From positions 1 to 46,610 of the forward strand of contig NZ_DRFS01000030.1 in the NCBI RefSeq assembly GCF_011050415.1: a stretch of 46,610 bases of DNA, given 5' to 3'. The notes beneath the pieces were generated by a model. That model made no database searches. It was not told where the DNA came from and saw only the letters and a program-made list of their open reading frames with translations. Positions 41,962 through 46,610 of the stretch are shown one piece after another; position 1 is the stretch's first letter; each line of letters begins with the position of its first letter. Source of the DNA: Halomonas sp. Lineage in GTDB: Bacteria > Pseudomonadota > Gammaproteobacteria > Pseudomonadales > Halomonadaceae. Both the position numbers and the translations under genes were made by a program.

Positions 41962-42995
41962 CCGAGAACCTCAATTGACGCTTTACCTTGGCGCGCTTTC
42001 ATAACACCAAAGGAGTGCAGTGTCAGGCCATATTCACGGCCAATACGCTCAACGTCATCTTCCCAGGCGGGGTCTACACTGAACAGCAGGCCGCCCGATG
42101 TTTGAGGGTCACATAGCCATTGCCAGTGGGCTTCGTCCATGGCAGGAAAGCTTTCACCTAAGGCATCTCGATTACGCAGTGTGCCTCCCGGTACCGCGCC
42201 TTGGCGACGATACGCCTCAGCTTCGGCTAAACGCGGCAGTTTGCGGAAATCAATTTGGGCCATCACACCACTGGCATGACACATTTCAGAAAGATGGCCC
42301 GCCAAACCAAAGCCTGTGACATCGGTCATGGCATTAACGCCTTTAACATCGGCGAGTTTCACGCCAATGCGATTGGACTTCAGCATGGTTTCACGGGCCA
42401 GGCCGTGATGCCCGGCTTCCAGCAAACCGCGCTTTTCTGCAGTAGTTAACATGCCCACGCCTAGCGGCTTGGTTAAATAGAGCAGGTCACCCGCTTTAGC
42501 GGTGCTGTTTAGCTTAAGCTTATCTAGCTCGACCAAGCCATTGACGGCAAGACCGAAGATAGGCTCTGGGGCATCAATGGAGTGACCACCGGCCAAGGCA
42601 ACGCCCAGCTCGCGACAGACAGCTTGCGCACCGGCCATGACATCTCCCGCCACTTCGGCGCTAAGCTTATCCAGCGGCCATCCCAAGATACCTAACGCCA
42701 TGACCGGTGTCCCGCCCATGGCGTAAACGTCGCTGATGGCATTGGTGGCAGCAATGCGACCAAAATCAAAAGGATCATCAACAATTGGCATAAAGAAATC
42801 AGTGGTGGCGATCATGCCACGGCCATCGCCAAGATCGTACACCGCTGCGTCTTCGCGTCCTTGATTGCCTACAATGAGCTGCTTATGACCCGCCGCAGGC
42901 CCTGCTTTGGCCAGAATGCCATCCAAAACATCGGGGGCAATTTTGCAGCCGCAGCCTGCACCGTGACTATATTGGGTCAGACGAATCGTACTCAT
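41958..42995 (-). CDS. selD: Selenide, water dikinase SelD (selenophosphate synthase)
   Basis: SelD makes selenophosphate from selenide and ATP. The N-terminus MSTIRLTQYSHGAGCGCKIA has the catalytic Cys, with Lys three residues later; IVGNQGREDAAVYDLGDGRG and ATTDFFMPIVDDPFDFGRIA bind ATP and Mg. Intact at 345 residues. AAGGAGAG precedes this ATG. In the same operon with the broken selU, so selenouridine formation may be lost here although selenophosphate could still be made. Confidence 0.95.
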   Translation of the reverse strand: MSTIRLTQYSHGAGCGCKIAPDVLDGILAKAGPAAGHKQLIVGNQGREDAAVYDLGDGRGMIATTDFFMPIVDDPFDFGRIAATNAISDVYAMGGTPVMALGILGWPLDKLSAEVAGDVMAGAQAVCRELGVALAGGHSIDAPEPIFGLAVNGLVELDKLKLNSTAKAGDLLYLTKPLGVGMLTTAEKRGLLEAGHHGLARETMLKSNRIGVKLADVKGVNAMTDVTGFGLAGHLSEMCHASGVMAQIDFRKLPRLAEAEAYRRQGAVPGGTLRNRDALGESFPAMDEAHWQWLCDPQTSGGLLFSVDPAWEDDVERIGREYGLTLHSFGVMKARQGKASIEVLG

Positions 42996-43062
42996 GGTGT
43001 CTCTCCTTGGCACTCAAGATTATCAAACACACTAAGCATAGCTCACGCTAAAGCGCGTCTTA

Positions 43063-43098
43063 TATTAAAGGGCATCTAGGTATTAAAGGGCATCTAGG
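43063..43098. repeat. 18-bp tandem duplication at the 3' end of radA
   Basis: TATTAAAGGGCATCTAGG occurs twice back to back. Each copy carries radA's last codons and stop on the minus strand, so the second copy lies beyond the stop. A recent slippage event is likely. Confidence 0.75.
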
Positions 43099-44453
43099 GC
43101 ATCGCTTAATTTATCCACGGCAATGACTTCCATTCCTTGTGGGGCGTGCTTGGGTGCATTGCCACGGGGCACAATGGCCCGCAAAAAACCGTGTTTGGCG
43201 GCTTCGGCAATCCGCTCTTGGCCGCTGGGTACCGGGCGTATCTCCCCAGACAACCCTACTTCCCCAAACACCACCAACTCTTTGGGCAGCGCACGGTTTT
43301 GTAGGCTCGACACTACCGCTAGCAGTACCGCTAGGTCAGCGCTGGTCTCAAGCACTTTCACCCCACCTACCACGTTCAGGAACACATCTTGATCGCCGGT
43401 AAACAGCCCGCCATGACGATTGAGCACCGCCAAAAGCATAGCTAAGCGATTTTGATCCACGCCTACCGCTACCCGGCGGGGATTGCCCAGCGCGGATTCA
43501 TCTACCAGCGCCTGCACTTCGACTAGAATCGGCCGAGTGCCTTCCCACACCACCATCACCAAGCTACCCGGTGCCTGTACCTCTTGGCGGGAAAGAAAAA
43601 TGGCGCTGGGGTTTTTGACCTCTTTAAGGCCCTGCTCCAGCATCGCGAAAACGCCTAGCTCGTTGACGGCACCAAAGCGATTTTTCTGACCACGCAGGGT
43701 GCGAAAGCGTGAGTCTGCACCACCTTCCAATAGCAGAGAGGCATCAATCATATGCTCAAGCACTTTTGGCCCCGCCAATGAGCCGTCTTTGGTCACGTGC
43801 CCTACTAATAACAGCACTGTATTCGTCTTCTTGGCAAAACGCGTTAAGGCCGCCGCAGACTCGCGCACCTGGGCAACGCCGCCAGGTGCAGAACTGATGT
43901 CTTCCAGATGCATGGTTTGAATAGAGTCGATCACCAGAATTTCAGGCTTCTCACGCTCAGCTACCGCAAGAATGGTTTCGACACTGGTTTCCGCTAGCAT
44001 TTTCAAACCGTTCGTAGGCAGCTGTAGGCGGTGAGCACGCATGGCGACTTGGGACAGCGACTCTTCCCCCGTTACATAGAGAATGCGCCGCTGTTGAGCC
44101 AGCTTGCAGGCCGTTTGTAGAAGCAGTGTTGATTTACCGGCCCCTGGGTTACCCCCCAGTAACACCGCTGAGCCGGGCACAAGCCCTCCACCCAGCACCC
44201 GATCAAACTCAGCAAAGGTAGAGCTCATCCGCGGCACTTCACTAAGATCAACATTGCCTAGATCAATAACTTCACGCGAGAGATCACCCGCGTAACCACT
44301 ACGCCCAGGGGATGCCCCACCGCCGGGACGTGCACTCGCCAAGTGCACCTCGGTTAACGTATTCCACTCCTGGCAACTGCTACACTGCCCCTGCCATTTG
44401 CGAAATTCAGCACCGCATTCGGTACATACAAAGGCGCTTTTGGCTTTGGCCAC
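43083..44453 (-). CDS. radA: DNA repair protein RadA (Sms)
   Basis: A RecA-like ATPase that promotes branch migration in recombination. The N-terminal zinc finger CTECGAEFRKWQGQCSSCQE, Walker A GGNPGAGKST, the KNRFG motif GQKNRFGAVNELG and a C-terminal Lon-like domain (VVFGEVGLSGEIRPVPSGQE) are in order. 456 residues, intact. Start is GTG with TAGGAG about 10 bases upstream. An 18-bp duplication sits at its end. Confidence 0.96.
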   Translation of the reverse strand: MAKAKSAFVCTECGAEFRKWQGQCSSCQEWNTLTEVHLASARPGGGASPGRSGYAGDLSREVIDLGNVDLSEVPRMSSTFAEFDRVLGGGLVPGSAVLLGGNPGAGKSTLLLQTACKLAQQRRILYVTGEESLSQVAMRAHRLQLPTNGLKMLAETSVETILAVAEREKPEILVIDSIQTMHLEDISSAPGGVAQVRESAAALTRFAKKTNTVLLLVGHVTKDGSLAGPKVLEHMIDASLLLEGGADSRFRTLRGQKNRFGAVNELGVFAMLEQGLKEVKNPSAIFLSRQEVQAPGSLVMVVWEGTRPILVEVQALVDESALGNPRRVAVGVDQNRLAMLLAVLNRHGGLFTGDQDVFLNVVGGVKVLETSADLAVLLAVVSSLQNRALPKELVVFGEVGLSGEIRPVPSGQERIAEAAKHGFLRAIVPRGNAPKHAPQGMEVIAVDKLSDALDAL

Positions 44454-44542
44454 TGCGATAACGCTCCTATCTTTACGATGATTTAATGGCTATCACTGAG
44501 CAGTTGCCGAAACGAGCTACCCAGCTACCATTTATATATACA

Positions 44543-44565
44543 AAAGGCGGCCATCGGCCGCCTTT
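44543..44565 (-). terminator. Intrinsic terminator after the NlpE-like gene
   Basis: Arms AAAGGCGGCC/GGCCGCCTTT around ATC form a perfect 10-bp stem, about 20 bases downstream of the NlpE-like stop on the minus strand, with T-rich sequence following. It also separates that gene from radA. Confidence 0.8.
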
Positions 44566-44584
44566 CACACTGCTTGCTACTGCG

Positions 44585-45031
44585 TTATTGACGCGTTAGC
44601 TGCAGCATTTCACCATTTTCAAAGCGGCGGCGTTCTGGATCAATTAACTCTAATGTGCGCTCATCAATACGCATGAAGTAGTAAATTTGGCCTTCGCCAT
44701 TCGGCGTTAACTCATACACAGTGGCGTCTGGATCAGTCGGCGTACCGGTAAGCACTTCCCAGTTCCCCGCATAGTTTTCATCCGGCGGCGTTTGGGGGTG
44801 ATTACGGTACGTAGCGTTGAGTGTAAATGTGCGCTCTTCAGCTGCGCTCATTTCCTCACCCACCATGGTGACATCCAGATCGATTCCATCGCAGTTACGG
44901 CAAGGTAGTGACCCTTGGTAATTTTGCTGTGCGCTAGCTGCTTCTTCTTGCTGCTGTTCCATTGGGCTGCTCGCACAGCCAGCCAGCAGTGCCAACATAG
45001 CCGAACCGGCTAGCAAACTCTTGAGTTGCAT
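44585..45031 (-). CDS. NlpE-like outer-membrane lipoprotein
   Basis: A 148-residue lipoprotein: signal peptide with lipobox LLAGC (LLAGSAMLALLAGCASS), then a QQ/E-rich linker and an NlpE N-terminal-type domain with LPCRNCDGIDLDVTM (CxxC) and ENYAGNWEVLTGTPTDPDAT. NlpE reports copper or surface stress to Cpx in enterics; here only the N-terminal domain is present. AAGGAG lies seven bases before the ATG. The upstream extended frame is not supported. Confidence 0.85.
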   Translation of the reverse strand: MQLKSLLAGSAMLALLAGCASSPMEQQQEEAASAQQNYQGSLPCRNCDGIDLDVTMVGEEMSAAEERTFTLNATYRNHPQTPPDENYAGNWEVLTGTPTDPDATVYELTPNGEGQIYYFMRIDERTLELIDPERRRFENGEMLQLTRQ

Positions 45032-45198
45032 AGAGTGTCTCCTTAATCTCGTGTTGGACATCACATTTATTACGCGCTGTTGTGACAGCATAACTGCTAC
45101 AAGGTGCAACGCCCACCCCTTGCGTTGCGAATGCTTGCGCTTAGCCAGTCATCAAGCGACCATGGGCGACTACCTTGCTAGGATATCAGGTTACACTC

Positions 45199-46260
45199 AT
45201 GAGCCAATACTGGAGTCCGGCTGTTCGGGAATTAACCCCTTACATTCCCGGTGAGCAGCCACGCGAGCGGGTTATTAAGCTCAACACTAACGAAAACCCT
45301 TATCCGCCTGCCCCAGGCGTTGGTGAGGCGCTACGTGACTATGCCACTGATCATTTACGCCTTTACCCTGACCCAACCTCTGCAGCACTGCGCGAGGCAC
45401 TGGCCAAGGCCTTTAAGGTAACCAGTAATCAGGTATTTGTGGGCAATGGGTCCGATGAGGTGCTGGCATTCGCTTTCCAGGCGTTTTTTTGCCACGACGC
45501 CCCCTTAGACGTCCCCACTATCACCTATAGCTTCTACCCTGTTTATGCGAATCTTTACGGTGTGGAACTGCGCAAACATCCTCTGAATGCGCACTGGGAA
45601 GTCGATATAGAGGCTCTTGCTGCTAATACCGAACGTAGTGGCGTTATCTTCGCCAACCCTAACGCGCCGACGGGCCATGCGCACTCTTTGGCGACTATTG
45701 AGGCACTGCTTAAGCGTGTCACTGATCGGGTGGTGCTGGTAGACGAAGCGTATGTGGATTTCGGCGCTGAGAGCGCTGTAGCGCTAATTGATCGTTACCC
45801 GAATCTACTAGTCACCGGCACGTTTTCAAAATCACGTAGCTTGGCCGGCCTGCGCCTAGGCTATGCGGTGGGCTCAGAAGAGCTGATAGATGGTTTGCAG
45901 CGAGTAAAGGATTCTTTCAATTCATACCCAGTGGATAGCTTGGCAAGTTTAGTGGGTATTGCAGCGCTCAACGATCCGGAGCACTTTGAAGCCTGCCGCG
46001 AGCATGTTATTACCACACGTGAGCGGACCCGCCAGCGTCTCGAAACATTGGGATTTGAAGTACTGCCCTCTAAGGCTAACTTCATTCTTGCTCAGCATCC
46101 TGATTACGAAGGCGCGCAGCTCTTTGCAGCGCTACGCGAGCGTGGCATTTTGGTACGCCATTTCAACACTTCCGAACTCAACAACTTCCTGCGGATCACC
46201 ATCGGCACCGATGATGAGATGAATAGCTTGATTGAAGCGTTAGAGACGATCTGCGGGTGA
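45199..46260 (+). CDS. hisC: Histidinol-phosphate aminotransferase HisC
   Basis: PLP enzyme of histidine biosynthesis (seventh step), 353 residues. VIKLNTNENPYPPAPGV at the start, VFVGNGSDEVLAFAF, FANPNAPTGHAHS, LVDEAYVDF and the PLP-Lys motif TFSKSRSLAGLRLGY are all present. I chose the ATG beginning MSQYWSPAVREL; the longer frame has no ribosome site. Its TGA stop lies on the first unit of a heptanucleotide repeat. It is separate from hisBHAF. Confidence 0.96.
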   Translation: MSQYWSPAVRELTPYIPGEQPRERVIKLNTNENPYPPAPGVGEALRDYATDHLRLYPDPTSAALREALAKAFKVTSNQVFVGNGSDEVLAFAFQAFFCHDAPLDVPTITYSFYPVYANLYGVELRKHPLNAHWEVDIEALAANTERSGVIFANPNAPTGHAHSLATIEALLKRVTDRVVLVDEAYVDFGAESAVALIDRYPNLLVTGTFSKSRSLAGLRLGYAVGSEELIDGLQRVKDSFNSYPVDSLASLVGIAALNDPEHFEACREHVITTRERTRQRLETLGFEVLPSKANFILAQHPDYEGAQLFAALRERGILVRHFNTSELNNFLRITIGTDDEMNSLIEALETICG

Positions 46261-46362
46261 GTGGTGAGTGGTGAGTGGTGAGTGGTGAGTGGTGAGTGGT
46301 GAGTGGTGAGTGGTGAGTGGTGAGTGGTGAGTGGTGAGTGGTGAGTGGTGAGTGGTGAGTGG
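46258..46362. repeat. Tandem heptanucleotide repeat (15 copies of TGAGTGG) at the hisC stop
   Basis: Fifteen perfect copies of TGAGTGG start with the hisC stop codon and run without interruption. Beyond, to about 46435, degenerate inverted units (ACTCACC, ATTCACC) follow. Repeat number should be unstable between strains. Confidence 0.95.
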
Positions 46363-46445
46363 TTGATCATTGTAAGGTTTTTCTACTCACGATTCACAAC
46401 TCACCGTTAACGATTTACCACTCACCATTCACCCTACCACGCAAA

Positions 46446-46481
46446 AAAAATCCCCCAAGGCATATGCCCTGGGGGATTTTT
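46446..46481. terminator. Intrinsic terminator between hisC and the 5S rRNA
   Basis: AAAAATCCCCCA and TGGGGGATTTTT pair around AGGCATATGCCC, and both strands end in a T tract. It should end the leftward rRNA operon and the rightward hisC transcript. Confidence 0.9.
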
Positions 46482-46490
46482 GGTATAAGT

Positions 46491-46607
46491 GCCTGACGAT
46501 GACCTACTCTCGCATGGGGAGACCCCACACTACCATCGGCGCTAAGCGGTTTCACTTCTGAGTTCGGCAAGGGATCAGGTGGTTCACGCATGCTATGGTC
46601 GTCAGGC
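46491..46607 (-). rRNA. rrf: 5S ribosomal RNA
   Basis: On the minus strand it begins GCCTGACGACCATAGCATGC and contains CCTGATCCCTTGCCGAACTC and GATGGTAGTGTGGGG, the conserved 5S core, and ends with GCGAGAGTAGGTCATCGTCA and closing GC. The 5' and 3' ends pair (GCCTGACGA/TCGTCAGGC). It is about 117 bases and complete, so the rest of the rRNA operon should lie right of the window. Confidence 0.95.
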
Positions 46608-46610
46608 GTA

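Noticed and set aside
46104..46370. 88-codon minus frame with repeated THHSPLT
   Set aside because: It is a translation of the TGAGTGG heptamer array and the antisense of hisC, without a ribosome site or non-repeat content.
46390..46435. Possible CRISPR-like array near hisC
   Set aside because: Units are 7 bp with no spacers; this is a minisatellite, not a CRISPR. No other CRISPR array was seen in the window.

Overview
The window looks like a chromosomal segment of a halophilic gammaproteobacterium, most likely Halomonas or a close relative. This is an inference from gene content and protein style (hisBHAF order with downstream genes, YggX-MutY, AsmA, SelD/SelU, RadA and an acidic protein bias), not from a database search. 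It falls into three zones.

Zone 1 (1-19.1 kb) is an accessory, defence-type island. It opens with the end of an IS3-family element that has cut the specificity gene (hsdS) of a type I restriction-modification operon reading leftwards: hsdR, a Fic-domain gene, hsdM, broken hsdS. Next come a tyrosine recombinase with a small companion protein, an IS256-type transposase remnant, and a tightly coupled four-gene operon (14.8 to 9.4 kb, minus strand) of unknown proteins. That operon ends in a 1122-residue, apparently membrane-anchored, coiled-coil SF1 (UPF1/DNA2-like) helicase; it is the best candidate for an undescribed system. Right of it lie an orphan DUF2201/vWA-type metallopeptidase-fold protein lacking the catalytic Glu, a WYL regulator, two frameshifted genes (gamma-glutamylcyclotransferase-like and OGFr-like), a small acidic protein and an AlpA-type regulator.

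Zone 2 (19.3-30.5 kb) is one coherent amide/urea catabolic cluster on the minus strand. An AmiC-like amide sensor and an AmiR-like ANTAR antiterminator are followed by a five-gene urea/short-chain-amide ABC transporter (urtABCDE type), an FmdA-type formamidase, a double-domain nitrilase-family protein and an amidase-signature enzyme. A strong intrinsic terminator sits between the likely promoter and amiC, so the regulators probably control read-through into their own operon.

Zone 3 (31-46.6 kb) is core chromosome: a tRNA-Phe/Gln/Thr cluster with a nearby 28-bp copy of the tRNA-Thr anticodon arm, yggX, mutY, an AsmA-family gene, a GNAT gene, hisBHAF, a DUF416 gene, a GATase-like gene without its cysteine, selD with a frameshifted selU, radA, an NlpE-like lipoprotein, hisC, a 15-copy heptanucleotide repeat that begins on the hisC stop codon, an intrinsic terminator and the 5S rRNA that ends a ribosomal RNA operon.
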